A DNA stretch of 64,000 nucleotides from JBLUOA01 sp048060095 (GCF_048060095.1 NZ_JBLUOA010000001.1:744001-808000), one strand, 5' to 3'; numbered from the stretch's first letter, positions 1-8,652 are shown. Notes: generated by a model not told the origin, from the sequence alone. Made by a program: numbers and translations.

Positions 1-70
1 ATCCTACGTTAAGTTAGCCTTAATCTTGCCGCATCTCTCGGCTACCGATAGAAAAGGTTTCGGAGGATTC

Positions 71-886
71 ATGCGCGCGATTGCCTTATTTATTATTCTG
101 TCGCTGGGGCTTGCTTTGCCGTCTGCGGCGGATGAGATGACCCCGCTTCGTCAACTTGTCACCGGTGATGATAGCCGAGGGTGGGAGGCCGTGGGCCGCT
201 TGAATATCGCTGGGCGCGGCATGTGCACCGGGGCGCTGATCGCGCCTGATCTGGTTCTGACGGCGGCGCATTGCCTTTATGACAAGGACACGCGGCAGCT
301 TGTTGATCCGACAAAAATCGAATTTCTCGCCGGTTTGCGCAATGGCCGTGCCTCTGCCTATCGCTGGGTACGCAACGCGGTTGCCCATCCGGCCTATGTG
401 TTTGAGCCGGAAGGCCGCCCGCAGGTGCGCAATGACCTTGCGTTGCTGCGGCTGGAACAGCCGATTCAAAACGGATCGATTCAGCCATTTGAAACCGATA
501 CGCGGCCCGCGAAGGGCGCCGAAGTTGGCGTTGTCAGCTATGCGCACGATCGGTCGAACACGCCAGCCTTGCAGGAAACCTGCCATGTGCTGGCGCGGCA
601 GATCGGAACATTGGTTCTGTCCTGCGACGTTGATTTTGGATCGTCCGGCGCGCCGGTTTTTGTCGTCGAAGATGGTGTCGCGCGGATCGTGTCCATCGTT
701 TCGGCCAAAGCAGAGTTGGGCGAACGCCGGGTTGCGCTGGGCACGGCGCTTGAAGGCCCGCTAGAAGTTTTGATGCAGGAACTCGCCGCGTTGCCGACGA
801 TGCCACAGGCCCGTGCGCCCGTTGTTCAACGCCTAAGCCACGGCACTACGCGAAGCGGCACAGGGGCCAAATTCCTGCGCCCTTGA
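71..886 (+). CDS. Trypsin-like serine protease, secreted
   Basis: A 271-residue S1-family protease with an N-terminal signal peptide (MRAIALFIILSLGLALPSAAD). The catalytic triad is visible: His in LTAAHC (about residue 67), Asp in RNDLALLRL (about 122) and Ser in FGSSGAPVF (about 193). The ATG at 71 is chosen over an in-frame TTG at 26 because GGAGG lies just upstream and the signal peptide begins there. It is probably a periplasmic or exported endopeptidase of the short trypsin type without PDZ domains, so it is not DegP. The substrate is unknown. It stands alone, with the heat-shock gene following about 140 bp later. Confidence 0.85.
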   Translation: MRAIALFIILSLGLALPSAADEMTPLRQLVTGDDSRGWEAVGRLNIAGRGMCTGALIAPDLVLTAAHCLYDKDTRQLVDPTKIEFLAGLRNGRASAYRWVRNAVAHPAYVFEPEGRPQVRNDLALLRLEQPIQNGSIQPFETDTRPAKGAEVGVVSYAHDRSNTPALQETCHVLARQIGTLVLSCDVDFGSSGAPVFVVEDGVARIVSIVSAKAELGERRVALGTALEGPLEVLMQELAALPTMPQARAPVVQRLSHGTTRSGTGAKFLRP

Positions 887-902
887 ACGTATAAAAATTG
901 GC

Positions 903-930
903 CTTGAAAGCCTGAAATCCCCTCCTATCT
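903..930 (+). promoter_or_regulatory. RpoH (sigma-32) type promoter of hsp20
   Basis: CTTGAAA at 903-909 and CCTATCT at 924-930, separated by 14 bases, match the alphaproteobacterial heat-shock promoter pattern (CTTG at -35, CCTATNT at -10). It lies about 100 bp upstream of the Hsp20 start. The match is seen in the sequence; its function is inferred from the downstream chaperone. Confidence 0.65.
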
Positions 931-935
931 TTTTT

Positions 936-1026
936 GTATCCGGATGCCAGATATGGGTCCGGTTCTGCAAGAAACGCCTGTCCATGATGGAAGGCAAACC
1001 TGTTGTCGCTCAAAGGAGGATGACCC
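936..1026 (+). promoter_or_regulatory. Candidate ROSE-like RNA thermometer in hsp20 5' UTR
   Basis: The leader between the predicted heat-shock promoter and the Hsp20 start is about 90 nt long. TCGCT at 1006-1010 faces the Shine-Dalgarno AGGAGGA at 1014-1020, and bases 1002-1007 can pair with 1019-1024. The result is a helix with a U(U/C)GCU against AGGA arrangement, the hallmark of ROSE thermometers that control small heat-shock genes in alphaproteobacteria. I folded this by eye only. Confidence 0.45.
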
Positions 1027-1491
1027 ATGAGAGCTTTTGATTTCGCACCGCTTTACCGTGCATCTGTCGGTTTCGACCAAATGGCAGACCTGATGGATCG
1101 TGTGTTGACGAACGATGTCAGCCAGACGACCTACCCCCCTTATAACATTGAGAAAACCGCTGACGACGCTTACCGCATATCGATTGCGGTGGCTGGTTTC
1201 TCTGACGATGATCTGTCGGTCGAAGTTCGTGATAGCGCATTGATCGTGTCCGCCCGCAAGGAAGACACCGACGCCGAAGATCGCACTTACCTGCACCGTG
1301 GCATCGCGACCCGCGCGTTTGAACGACGCTTCCACCTTGCCGACCACGTGCGCGTAACGGGTGCAAGCCATGCCGACGGTATGCTGCATATCGACCTCGT
1401 GCGCGAAGTGCCCGAAGCGCTGAAGCCGCGCCGGATCGAGATCGCGAAAAGCGAACCCGTCGAAGCCAAGGCGATTGAATCGAACAGCTAA
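1027..1491 (+). CDS. Hsp20/alpha-crystallin family small heat-shock protein
   Basis: A 154-residue IbpA-type chaperone. It carries a central alpha-crystallin domain (about residues 38-130) with the YPPYNIEK entry strand, AVAGFSDDDL, and an LxIDLVREVPE segment toward the end. Such proteins form oligomers that hold unfolding cytoplasmic proteins for refolding by ClpB/DnaK. A strong AAAGGAGGA ribosome site lies 6 bases upstream of the ATG. The gene has its own heat-shock-type promoter, a possible thermosensor leader and its own terminator, so it is a single-gene unit. Confidence 0.92.
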   Translation: MRAFDFAPLYRASVGFDQMADLMDRVLTNDVSQTTYPPYNIEKTADDAYRISIAVAGFSDDDLSVEVRDSALIVSARKEDTDAEDRTYLHRGIATRAFERRFHLADHVRVTGASHADGMLHIDLVREVPEALKPRRIEIAKSEPVEAKAIESNS

Positions 1492-1515
1492 GGCTGGATC
1501 GATTATAAGAAGATG

Positions 1516-1542
1516 AAAGGCGCGCTTCGGTGCGCCTTTTTT
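1516..1542 (+). terminator. Rho-independent terminator after hsp20
   Basis: An AAAGGCGC stem, a TTCGG-containing loop, the GCGCCTTT return arm and a run of T. A textbook intrinsic terminator 25 bases after the hsp20 stop. Confidence 0.88.
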
Positions 1543-1601
1543 ATGTGCCACGCAATTGACGCCCTGTTGGGTTTTGCGGCACTGTCGCGCGGATTTAATC
1601 A

Positions 1602-2357
1602 ATGGTTGGCCCAGTGACGAAACCCTTTCTGATCCTGCAGTTGCGCCCGGAAACCGAAGCGTCTGACGATGAATATGCGGCCATCCTGCGAAAAGGTGGC
1701 CTGAGCGCGGAGCAGACTCACCGCATAAGGCTGGATCAGGAACCGGTGACGGATGACCTTGATCTGTTGGACTACGCCGGTGTGATTGTCGGAGGCGGCC
1801 CCGGCTGTGTGAGTGACTCCGACAGTGCGAAAAGCAATCTGGATCGTCAGATTGAACAAGGTGTTATGGGGCTGATGCCAGAGATCACCGCCCGCGATCT
1901 GCCATTTATGGGCTGTTGCTACGGGATCGGTATTCTTGGTCACCATCTTGGCGCTCCCGTCACGAAAGAACGGTATAGCGAACCCGTCGGAACCGCTGAC
2001 TGCGCCCTAACCGACGCCGGGCGGGTTGATCCACTGCTTGCGGGTTTGCCAGAGCAGTTCAAGGCATTCGTCGGTCACAAGGAAGCGGTGCAAGATCTGC
2101 CGGAGGGGGTGGACCACCTGATCGCGTCGCCGACCTGCCCCTATCAGATGATCCGCCATGGCCAGAACGTCTATGCAACGCAGTTCCACCCTGAGGCCGA
2201 CGCAGCAGGGTTTGAGGTTCGGATTCGCATCTACAAGGACAAGGGCTATTTCCCGCCCGAGGACGCGGATCGTTTGATTGAGATGTGTCGAAGCGTGACG
2301 GTCGATGTGCCGGAGCAGATCTTGGCGAACTTCGTCGCGCGGTATTCGGGCGGATAG
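1602..2357 (+). CDS. Class I glutamine amidotransferase (GMP synthase-like)
   Basis: A 251-residue stand-alone GATase1 domain. The nucleophile elbow is MGCCYGIGILG (Cys near residue 107), and the His/Glu pair lies in QFHPEAD near residue 196. The oxyanion/glycine strand VIVGGGPG is near residue 65. The length and QFHPE motif fit the stand-alone GMP synthase glutamine-amidotransferase-like proteins often annotated in amino-acid or polyamine catabolism. The true substrate cannot be told from sequence. The ATG at 1602 has no clear ribosome site, and a GTG at 1614 is an alternative. Monocistronic. Confidence 0.8.
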   Translation: MVGPVTKPFLILQLRPETEASDDEYAAILRKGGLSAEQTHRIRLDQEPVTDDLDLLDYAGVIVGGGPGCVSDSDSAKSNLDRQIEQGVMGLMPEITARDLPFMGCCYGIGILGHHLGAPVTKERYSEPVGTADCALTDAGRVDPLLAGLPEQFKAFVGHKEAVQDLPEGVDHLIASPTCPYQMIRHGQNVYATQFHPEADAAGFEVRIRIYKDKGYFPPEDADRLIEMCRSVTVDVPEQILANFVARYSGG

Positions 2358-2362
2358 GAAAG

Positions 2363-2388
2363 CCCGCCGGAAGGGAGCCTCCGGCGGG
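2363..2388. terminator. Hairpin between convergent genes
   Basis: CCCGCCGG at 2363-2370 pairs with CCGGCGGG at 2381-2388 between the convergent ends of the amidotransferase and the VWA gene. No U tract follows on either strand. The right arm is also the 5' half of a dispersed repeat copy. Confidence 0.5.
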
Positions 2389-2408
2389 GATATTGTCAGA
2401 AAGATGAA
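2377..2408 (+). repeat. Dispersed intergenic repeat, single copy
   Basis: A full-length copy of the repeat family seen across this window: GCCTCCGGCGGGGATATT, a short variable spacer, then AAGATGAA. It lies between two convergent genes. Confidence 0.75.
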
Positions 2409-2414
2409 GCGGGC

Positions 2415-4490
2415 TTAGTTGTCCGAGAGAGAGTCCGCCAGCCGCATGAGAGTCACGGCCTCGGCCCGGTAACCATAAGGGTCATCGCCTTTCGCACTGT
2501 TGGCGAGGGTGATCGCGTCTTGGTAGGACCAGTCGCCAAGGTAGTCGGTGCCGCGTAGCAATTGACCAAACCCGGCTATCGCAGTGGCAAAGCGCGTATC
2601 TTCGTTCGCTTGGCCCATCCCGGCGATGATCGGCGTTTCGATCAACTGGCTCGTATCCTCGCCCGGCGTTTTGTAGCGCAGCTTGAGGAAGCCGAGTTCG
2701 TCGGACCCATCGCTCGCGGGAGCCTCGGCGTAGCGCAACGTATCGGTCAGAACGGCGTCAGAACCGACAGGGGTGATTTCGTAGATCGCGGTGACGCTGT
2801 GGCCCGCGCCGATCTCGCCCGCGTCGACCTTGTCGTTATTGAAGTCTTCCCGCCGCAGAGCACGGGTTTCGTAGCCTATCAGGCGGTATTCGGCGATCTG
2901 GGCCGGGTTGAATTCGACCTGGATCTTGACGTCGTTGGCAATGGGAAACAGCGCGCCGGAGAGTTGATCGACCAGCACCTTCTGCGCTTCGCTTAGTGTA
3001 TCGATATAGGCCGCCGTGCCGTTGCCGTTCTGGGCCAGCGTTTGCATTGTCGCATCGTCGAGATTGCCACGACCAAAACCCAGGACGGACAGGTAGGTGC
3101 CGCTTTCGCGCTTATTTTCGATATAGGTTTTTAACTGCTCGGGATCGCTGATGCCGACGTTGAAATCGCCGTCGGTCGCGAGGATGACCCGGTTGACCTC
3201 TCCGTCCTCTGCCATGTTTTCGGCAACGGAGTAGGCTTGCTGCAACCCGGCTTGTCCAGCGGTGGACCCGCCAGCCGACAGGCGCGACAGCGCACCAAGG
3301 ATTGTGTCGCGTTCGCTGGCGGGCGTTGGTTCCAGCACCAGCCCGGCGCTGCCCGCATAGGTGACGATCGCCACCTGATCTTCGGGCCGCAGTTCGGACA
3401 CCATCAGGCGGAAGCTCTGGATCAGCAGCGGCAGCTTGTCCGGCTGCCCCATGGAGCCTGACGTGTCGATCAGAAACACGAGGTTCAGCGGCGGGCGGTC
3501 GTCAATCGCGGGCAGTTCGCCTTGGATGCCGATATGGACAAGCTGCGTGCCATCGTTCCAAGGCGTCGGCGTCACGGTGACGGTCTGGCTGAACGGATGG
3601 TCACCGTCGGGCGCGGGGTAAGCGTAGGGAAAGTAGTTCACCATCTCCTCAACCCGGACGGAATTGGGGTCGGGCAGGTAGCCGTTGGTCAGAGAGGACC
3701 GCAGGACCGAGTATGACGCCGTGTCAACGTCGATAGAGAAGGTCGAAACGGGCTCTTCGGATGCGATCTTGAGTGGATTCGGCGCTTCGTTGGAGAAGGC
3801 TTCGGTATTCGGCTCTGTCGGGGCAACGATGTCACGGGAGGGAGACGGGACAAAGCTCTCCGACTGGACGATTTCCTGATCGACACGTTGACGGGTGAGC
3901 GCTTGGGGCGAACGTTGTTCGCTGAGTTGTCCGACAGTGGCAGAGTCCGTGGCGGTGATCGCTGGCTCCATAACGGGTTCGGCCAGAGATTCGGTCGGAA
4001 CAGGGGCATTTTCGCTGGCTACCTGTCCGCGCAATCCGGCAGCGGCATCCGTGTCTTGGTTTGTGCCAAGGCCAAAATTCTGCGAAGCGGTCGCATCCCC
4101 TTCCAGCTGACTGCGATCGTCGAGTGTTTCGGTGCGCTGCGGCTCCGCAACGGTCGTTTCCTCAACCGAATCCGGCCCCGATTTAGGCAGATCAAACACG
4201 TCTCCGCCTTTCGGCAGGATGACAAGCGCAACGAGGCCGAGCGCCGCAACGCTCGTCGTGGCGGTCAGGGCACCTTTGGTGGACATGGATTTCAGCATCT
4301 TTCTTACTCCTCCAATAAACCCCGTGTTTTCGGGGCGATCAGAGGTAAGACGCGCGGCATCGCGGCTTTCTTGGTGGCGCGCAAAGATTTCTTCGGCGCG
4401 GGCAAGGTGCTGCGCTTTCAAATCCGCGTCGGGCGCGGGCGTCGCTGATTTCAGCGCTGCTTTGAGGGCGTCGAGGTCTTTGTCGGTCAT
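2415..4490 (-). CDS. VWA-domain membrane protein (YfbK-like) paired with ECF sigma factor
   Basis: A 691-residue protein. Residues 1-65 are a charged, helical cytoplasmic segment, followed by one membrane helix (about 74-91, TSVAALGLVALVIL) and a long low-complexity linker. Next comes the YfbK-type N-terminal domain (EEPVSTFSIDVDTASYSVL) and a von Willebrand A domain whose MIDAS motif is DTSGS near residue 340. A DUF3520-like C-terminal region ends the protein. The bulk is probably periplasmic and anchored near the N terminus. The start overlaps the stop of the ECF sigma gene by four bases (ATGA), so the two are translationally coupled. The cytoplasmic N-terminal piece is placed where an anti-sigma segment would be, but no zinc-binding anti-sigma motif is present. 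Confidence 0.85.
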   Translation of the reverse strand: MTDKDLDALKAALKSATPAPDADLKAQHLARAEEIFARHQESRDAARLTSDRPENTGFIGGVRKMLKSMSTKGALTATTSVAALGLVALVILPKGGDVFDLPKSGPDSVEETTVAEPQRTETLDDRSQLEGDATASQNFGLGTNQDTDAAAGLRGQVASENAPVPTESLAEPVMEPAITATDSATVGQLSEQRSPQALTRQRVDQEIVQSESFVPSPSRDIVAPTEPNTEAFSNEAPNPLKIASEEPVSTFSIDVDTASYSVLRSSLTNGYLPDPNSVRVEEMVNYFPYAYPAPDGDHPFSQTVTVTPTPWNDGTQLVHIGIQGELPAIDDRPPLNLVFLIDTSGSMGQPDKLPLLIQSFRLMVSELRPEDQVAIVTYAGSAGLVLEPTPASERDTILGALSRLSAGGSTAGQAGLQQAYSVAENMAEDGEVNRVILATDGDFNVGISDPEQLKTYIENKRESGTYLSVLGFGRGNLDDATMQTLAQNGNGTAAYIDTLSEAQKVLVDQLSGALFPIANDVKIQVEFNPAQIAEYRLIGYETRALRREDFNNDKVDAGEIGAGHSVTAIYEITPVGSDAVLTDTLRYAEAPASDGSDELGFLKLRYKTPGEDTSQLIETPIIAGMGQANEDTRFATAIAGFGQLLRGTDYLGDWSYQDAITLANSAKGDDPYGYRAEAVTLMRLADSLSDN

Positions 4491-5032
4491 ACCTCAGCCT
4501 CCTTTTCATGTATCGCGCGCAGGTGTTTCTTCACTTCGGACATGCGCCAGGCGACGGTGCCTTCGGACACGCCCAACACCTCGGCGGCGTCTTTCTGCGT
4601 CAGTTCTTCGCCAAGGATCAGCGCGACGGTGTCACGCAAATCGGCAGGCAGGGCGCGCATCGCCTCGGTCAGCCAGTCGACGGCGGCTTCGGTTTCGGCG
4701 TTCGCGGCGCGGCGGTTCTGTTCCCAGTCGCCCCAACCTTCGGCGGCCTTCACGTGGGTCGCGCGCCGCCGCCGCCTGTCATGCGCGGCGTTCACGGTCA
4801 CGCGGTAAAGCCATGTGGTGAACCGCGCCTGACCGCGATAACTGCCGAGCTTGGCGGGTAGGGCGGCGCATATGTCTTGTGTGAGGTCTTCGGCCTCCGC
4901 CCGCGCGCCGGTCAGGCGAAAGGCGAGGCCGAACAACCTGTCATAGTGGCGAAGAATCAGAACGGAAAACGCCTCGGGATCACCGCCCGCCGCCGCTTCC
5001 GCCAGATTCTCGTCACTTACGGTCATGCGCAT
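4487..5032 (-). CDS. ECF-family RNA polymerase sigma factor
   Basis: About 181 residues. Region 2 is clear (AEDLTQDICAALPAKLGSY, then ARFTTWLYRVTVNAAHD), as is the region 4 helix-turn-helix (LTQKDAAEVLGVSEGTVAW). This length and two-domain layout define ECF sigma factors. The ATG at 5032 is chosen. A GTG at 5035 and an ATG at 5026 are alternatives, and no ribosome site is visible, so it may be leaderless. It is the first gene of a two-gene operon with the VWA protein. Upstream lies the paired repeat at 5088-5165. The signal it responds to is unknown. Confidence 0.88.
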   Translation of the reverse strand: MRMTVSDENLAEAAAGGDPEAFSVLILRHYDRLFGLAFRLTGARAEAEDLTQDICAALPAKLGSYRGQARFTTWLYRVTVNAAHDRRRRRATHVKAAEGWGDWEQNRRAANAETEAAVDWLTEAMRALPADLRDTVALILGEELTQKDAAEVLGVSEGTVAWRMSEVKKHLRAIHEKEAEV

Positions 5033-5087
5033 CACATTGGGTATGACGCGTGCGAAAGGTCAATCCTTGGAAAAAAAAGACCCTCCG

Positions 5088-5165
5088 TTTCATTTTTCCC
5101 GAAATATCCCCGCCGGAGGCATAAAAATTGATGCCTTCAGAATGAGTATTTACAGCAAGATGAAA
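5088..5165. repeat. Inverted pair of dispersed intergenic repeats
   Basis: Bases 5088-5122 are an inverted copy (reverse strand reads GCCTCCGGCGGGGATATT, spacer, AAATGAAA). Bases 5131-5165 are a diverged forward copy (ATGCCTTCAG, GAGTATT, AAGATGAAA). The two can pair through GGCAT/ATGCC around an A/T-rich loop. The pair lies between the stop of the downstream-facing ALDH gene and the sigma gene start. Confidence 0.65.
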
Positions 5166-5168
5166 AGC

Positions 5169-6647
5169 TTACAGCGACATGCAGAGGTATTTCATCTCAA
5201 GATACTCTTCGATCCCGTGCTTGGAACCTTCCCGCCCGAGGCCGGATTGCTTGACGCCACCGAACGGGGCGACTTCGGTTGAGATGATGCCAGTGTTGAT
5301 GCCGACCATGCCATATTCGAGCGCTTCGGCGACTTTATAGACGCGGGACAGATCCTTGGCGTAGAAATAGCTCGCCAGACCAAAGATCGTGTCATTGGCC
5401 ATTTCGATCACCTCGTCCTCATCTTCAAACTTGAAGAGAGGGGCGAGCGGGCCGAAGGTTTCATCATTGGCGACCAGCATGTCTTGGGTCACGCCGGTAA
5501 CGATGGTCGGTTCATAGAACGTGCCGCCGAGGTCGTGGCGGCTGCCGCCTGTTTTGACCTTGGCACCTTTGGAGGTGGCGTCTTTCAGATGTTCTTCGAC
5601 CTTCTCAACCGCGTCTTCGGTGATCAGGGGGCCGGTCGTCACACCTTCGTTGAGACCATCGCCGACATTCAGTTTCTTGACCGCCGCTTCGAGTTTCTCC
5701 GCGAAGGCATCGTGGACGCCCGCCTGCACATAGATGCGGTTGGCGCAAACGCAGGTTTGGCCGTTGTTGCGGAACTTGCAGATCATCGCGCCTTCGACGG
5801 CGGCATCAAGGTCGGCGTCGTCAAAGACGATGAACGGTGCGTTGCCGCCAAGTTCCATCGAACATTTCATCACTTGATCGGCAGCTTGACGCAGCAGGAT
5901 GCGCCCCACCTCGGTCGAACCGGTGAAGGTCAGTTTGCGCACGGTCGGGTTTTCGCAAAACTCTTTCCCGATCTCGGATGAACGAGAGGATGGGATGACG
6001 GAGAACACGCCCTTCGGGATGCCCGCCCGATCCGCCAGAACGCCAAGCGCGAGGGCCGAGAGCGGCGTTTCCGCAGCAGGGCGCGCAACGAAAGCGCAGC
6101 CAGCGGCAAGTGCAGGCGCGGCCTTGCGGGTGATCATCGCATTCGGGAAGTTCCACGGCGTGATTGATCCGACGACGCCAATCGGCTGTTTAATGACTGT
6201 GATCCGCTTGTCGGGCTGATGCCCTGGGATGGTCTCGCCATAGACGCGCTTGGCCTCTTCTGCGAACCATTCGACGAAGGATGCGCCATATACGATCTCG
6301 CCCTTCGCCTCCGCATGAGGTTTGCCCATTTCGGCGGTCAGGATCGTGCCGAGGTCGTCGGCGTGTTCGACCATCAGCTCATACCACTTGCGCAAAATTC
6401 CTGCGCGTTCCTTGGCGGTCTTGGCGGCCCATTCCTTTTGCGCGACGCGGGCGGTTTCGATCGCTTCGGCGCATTCATCGCGGCTGAGGTCTGCGACCTT
6501 GGCAATCACGTCGCCTCGCGCCGGGTTTGTTACGTCAAAGGTGCCGCCATCCGCCGCGTCGCACCATTCGCCACCCTTATAGGCCTTGGTCGCCAGCAAT
6601 TCGGTGTCTTTCAAAAGATCGGAAAGGTTTGTCGTCTGGTCGAGCAT
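5169..6647 (-). CDS. gabD: NAD(P)-dependent succinate-semialdehyde dehydrogenase
   Basis: A 492-residue aldehyde dehydrogenase of the GabD type. It has the cofactor-binding GSITPWNFP, the general base Glu in MELGGN (about residue 265) and the nucleophile Cys in NNGQTCVCANR (about 300). The second Cys two residues later (CVC) is typical of succinate-semialdehyde dehydrogenases. It would oxidise succinate semialdehyde to succinate in GABA or related amine catabolism. No transaminase lies next to it, so the physiological substrate is inferred from family resemblance. A GGAGG site precedes the ATG. Confidence 0.85.
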   Translation of the reverse strand: MLDQTTNLSDLLKDTELLATKAYKGGEWCDAADGGTFDVTNPARGDVIAKVADLSRDECAEAIETARVAQKEWAAKTAKERAGILRKWYELMVEHADDLGTILTAEMGKPHAEAKGEIVYGASFVEWFAEEAKRVYGETIPGHQPDKRITVIKQPIGVVGSITPWNFPNAMITRKAAPALAAGCAFVARPAAETPLSALALGVLADRAGIPKGVFSVIPSSRSSEIGKEFCENPTVRKLTFTGSTEVGRILLRQAADQVMKCSMELGGNAPFIVFDDADLDAAVEGAMICKFRNNGQTCVCANRIYVQAGVHDAFAEKLEAAVKKLNVGDGLNEGVTTGPLITEDAVEKVEEHLKDATSKGAKVKTGGSRHDLGGTFYEPTIVTGVTQDMLVANDETFGPLAPLFKFEDEDEVIEMANDTIFGLASYFYAKDLSRVYKVAEALEYGMVGINTGIISTEVAPFGGVKQSGLGREGSKHGIEEYLEMKYLCMSL

Positions 6648-6733
6648 CGGAGCCTCCGGGGGATTTGATCATATTGAACTGTCAAAGCATGTGACCTAAG
6701 GGTTGTCCATACCACAAATGAAGGATTGGCCGC

Positions 6734-7534
6734 ATGACCGATTGGGATGATGCCTATGCGAACGGGGCATATATCGCGGGTGCTGATGACTTCCCGCCGC
6801 GCTGGGCAGAGCGGGCTGCGGATTGGCGGTCGGTTGAACATGCGATTGGACGGGCGCGGCTGAACTTGTCCTATGGGGAGGGTGCGCGCAATCGGCTCGA
6901 CCTGTTCCTTCCAGCCGGGCGGCCTACGGGTTTGGTCGTATTTGTTCATGGTGGTTATTGGCGGGCGTTTGATAACAAAAGCTGGTCGCATCTGGCGGCG
7001 GGGGCGACGGCGCGGGGCTGGGCCGTGGCGATGCCGTGCTACACGCTCGCCCCTGAAGCGCGGATTTCCGAGATCACGCAAGAGGTTCGGCAGGCTGCCG
7101 AAAAGGCGGCGACATTGGTCGAAGGCCCGATTGTTTTGGCGGGGCATTCTGCCGGTGGGCATCTTGTTGCGCGGATGCTGTGCCGCGATGTCGCGTTGTC
7201 GAAGGATGTCGAGGACCGCTTGCAGCGGGTTGTCCCGATCTCTCCTCTCTGCGACTTGCGGCCGCTTCTGAACACCACGATGAACGAGGATTTCCAGATG
7301 GATACGGCAGAGGCGGAGGCCGAAAGCCCGATGCTGGAAAAGACTCCGCGCGATATTCCAGTCACCGTTTGGGTCGGTGGGGACGAACGGCCGGTGTTTC
7401 TGGATCAGGCGCGATGGTTGGCAGAGGCCTGGCCTCGTGCGGAGCTGCACATCGCGGACGGCTTGCACCATTTCAATGTGATCGACGGGTTGGAGGAGCC
7501 GGACAGCCCGCTGACCAATGCGCTACTGGCCTGA
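6734..7534 (+). CDS. Alpha/beta hydrolase (esterase / kynurenine-formamidase-like)
   Basis: A 266-residue serine hydrolase. It has the oxyanion-hole motif FVHGGYW (about residue 74), the nucleophile elbow LAGHSAGGH (Ser about 137) and late acid/His residues in the HHFNVIDGL segment. HGGYW plus GHSAGG is the pattern of carboxylesterases related to arylformamidase. There is no other kynurenine-pathway gene nearby, so the substrate is open. Its last 12 bases overlap the end of the convergent P1 peptidase gene. Confidence 0.82.
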   Translation: MTDWDDAYANGAYIAGADDFPPRWAERAADWRSVEHAIGRARLNLSYGEGARNRLDLFLPAGRPTGLVVFVHGGYWRAFDNKSWSHLAAGATARGWAVAMPCYTLAPEARISEITQEVRQAAEKAATLVEGPIVLAGHSAGGHLVARMLCRDVALSKDVEDRLQRVVPISPLCDLRPLLNTTMNEDFQMDTAEAEAESPMLEKTPRDIPVTVWVGGDERPVFLDQARWLAEAWPRAELHIADGLHHFNVIDGLEEPDSPLTNALLA

Positions 7535-8518
7535 GGAAAGGCTGCTCCAACAGGGCAAGACATCGTTCGCCGTCGGGGTTGCATGATAGACGCCGCGCGC
7601 GATGGCGCGGGCGAGGCAGATGGATGCCGCATGGCCAAGGCGCAGCGCGTCGAACACCGGATCGGGCAGGGGGATCGCGCCTGTTGCCGCCGCGAACACA
7701 AGGTCGCCATCCAGCGGCGTATGGGACGGCACGATAGCCCTCGCCATGCCGTCATGCGCCGCCGTGGCGAGGCGCGTCGCCTGCGCTTGGGTCAGGGCGG
7801 CGTCGGTCGCGATGATGGCGATGGTCGTCGCCTCGCCCAGCCGGGCTTCGGGGCGGGGTTCGGCCATCGGGTCAAAGCTGGTGGCGGGGCCGAGGCCGCC
7901 GAACTCTTCGCCAGCCTCCCACGGGGCGGCCCAGAAATTCGGCCTATCATCGACGGTGACGTCGCCCAAGGCATTCACGGCCACCAATGCGCCAACGGTG
8001 ATCCCGCTGTCTAATACCACCGAAGCGGAGCCAAGCCCGCCTTTCAACCGCCCGCAGGTCGCGCCCGTTCCAGCCCCGACAGAGCCGAGGCCGAACGTTG
8101 CCCCCGCATCCGACAGTGCGCTTTGGCCGAGCGCTTTATAGGGATTGTCAGCCCAGCCCTTATCGCCGCCATTCAGCAGATCAAACAGGATCGCACCCGG
8201 CACGATTGGCACGTTTTGACCGCCGACATCGTATCCGCGCCCCGCGCCCCTTAACGCATCGGCCACACCCGATGCCGCGTCCAGCCCAAAGGCGGACCCA
8301 CCGGACAGCACAAGAGCGTCCACTTCTTGCACCAATTTATCAGGCGCCAAAAGCTGCGTTTCCCGCGTTCCGGGGGCACCACCCATGATGTGAACACCCG
8401 CCACAAAGGGCGCATCGGCCGTCAGCACTGTCACACCCGTCTTTATCTGCGTATCAGACGCGTTTCCGACGAAAATTCCCGTAACGTCAGTTATCAAATT
8501 CTGTTTGCCGGGTTTCAT
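7523..8518 (-). CDS. P1-family peptidase / aminopeptidase (DmpA-NylC type)
   Basis: About 331 residues. N-terminal-nucleophile peptidase family S58/P1: NLITDVTGIFVGNA at the start, LSGGSAFGLDAASGV, and the processing-site region GSVGAGTGATCG where the precursor is expected to cleave itself. The start MKPGKQNLI at 8518 matches where the family begins. A longer open frame to 8677 adds an unconserved tail and is rejected. Family members hydrolyse N-terminal D- or beta-amino acids or amide oligomers. The substrate here is unknown. It is divergent from the operon at 8695. Confidence 0.82.
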   Translation of the reverse strand: MKPGKQNLITDVTGIFVGNASDTQIKTGVTVLTADAPFVAGVHIMGGAPGTRETQLLAPDKLVQEVDALVLSGGSAFGLDAASGVADALRGAGRGYDVGGQNVPIVPGAILFDLLNGGDKGWADNPYKALGQSALSDAGATFGLGSVGAGTGATCGRLKGGLGSASVVLDSGITVGALVAVNALGDVTVDDRPNFWAAPWEAGEEFGGLGPATSFDPMAEPRPEARLGEATTIAIIATDAALTQAQATRLATAAHDGMARAIVPSHTPLDGDLVFAAATGAIPLPDPVFDALRLGHAASICLARAIARGVYHATPTANDVLPCWSSLSSGQ

Positions 8519-8652
8519 GCCGCCTCCATCGCTGGAAATACCTTTGCAGACAGGGGTTTTTCTGTCCATCGGGCGCAACCTGATGGGTTTGCGAAAAACG
8601 CGCATTGGCGCGTGTTTTGGCTGACAAATCCTTCCAAAACCCGCTATGAAAG

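Noticed and set aside
1501..1517. Possible repeat remnant (GATTATAAGAAGATGAA) after hsp20
   Set aside because: Only the AAGATGAA end matches, and the stretch overlaps the start of a normal terminator.
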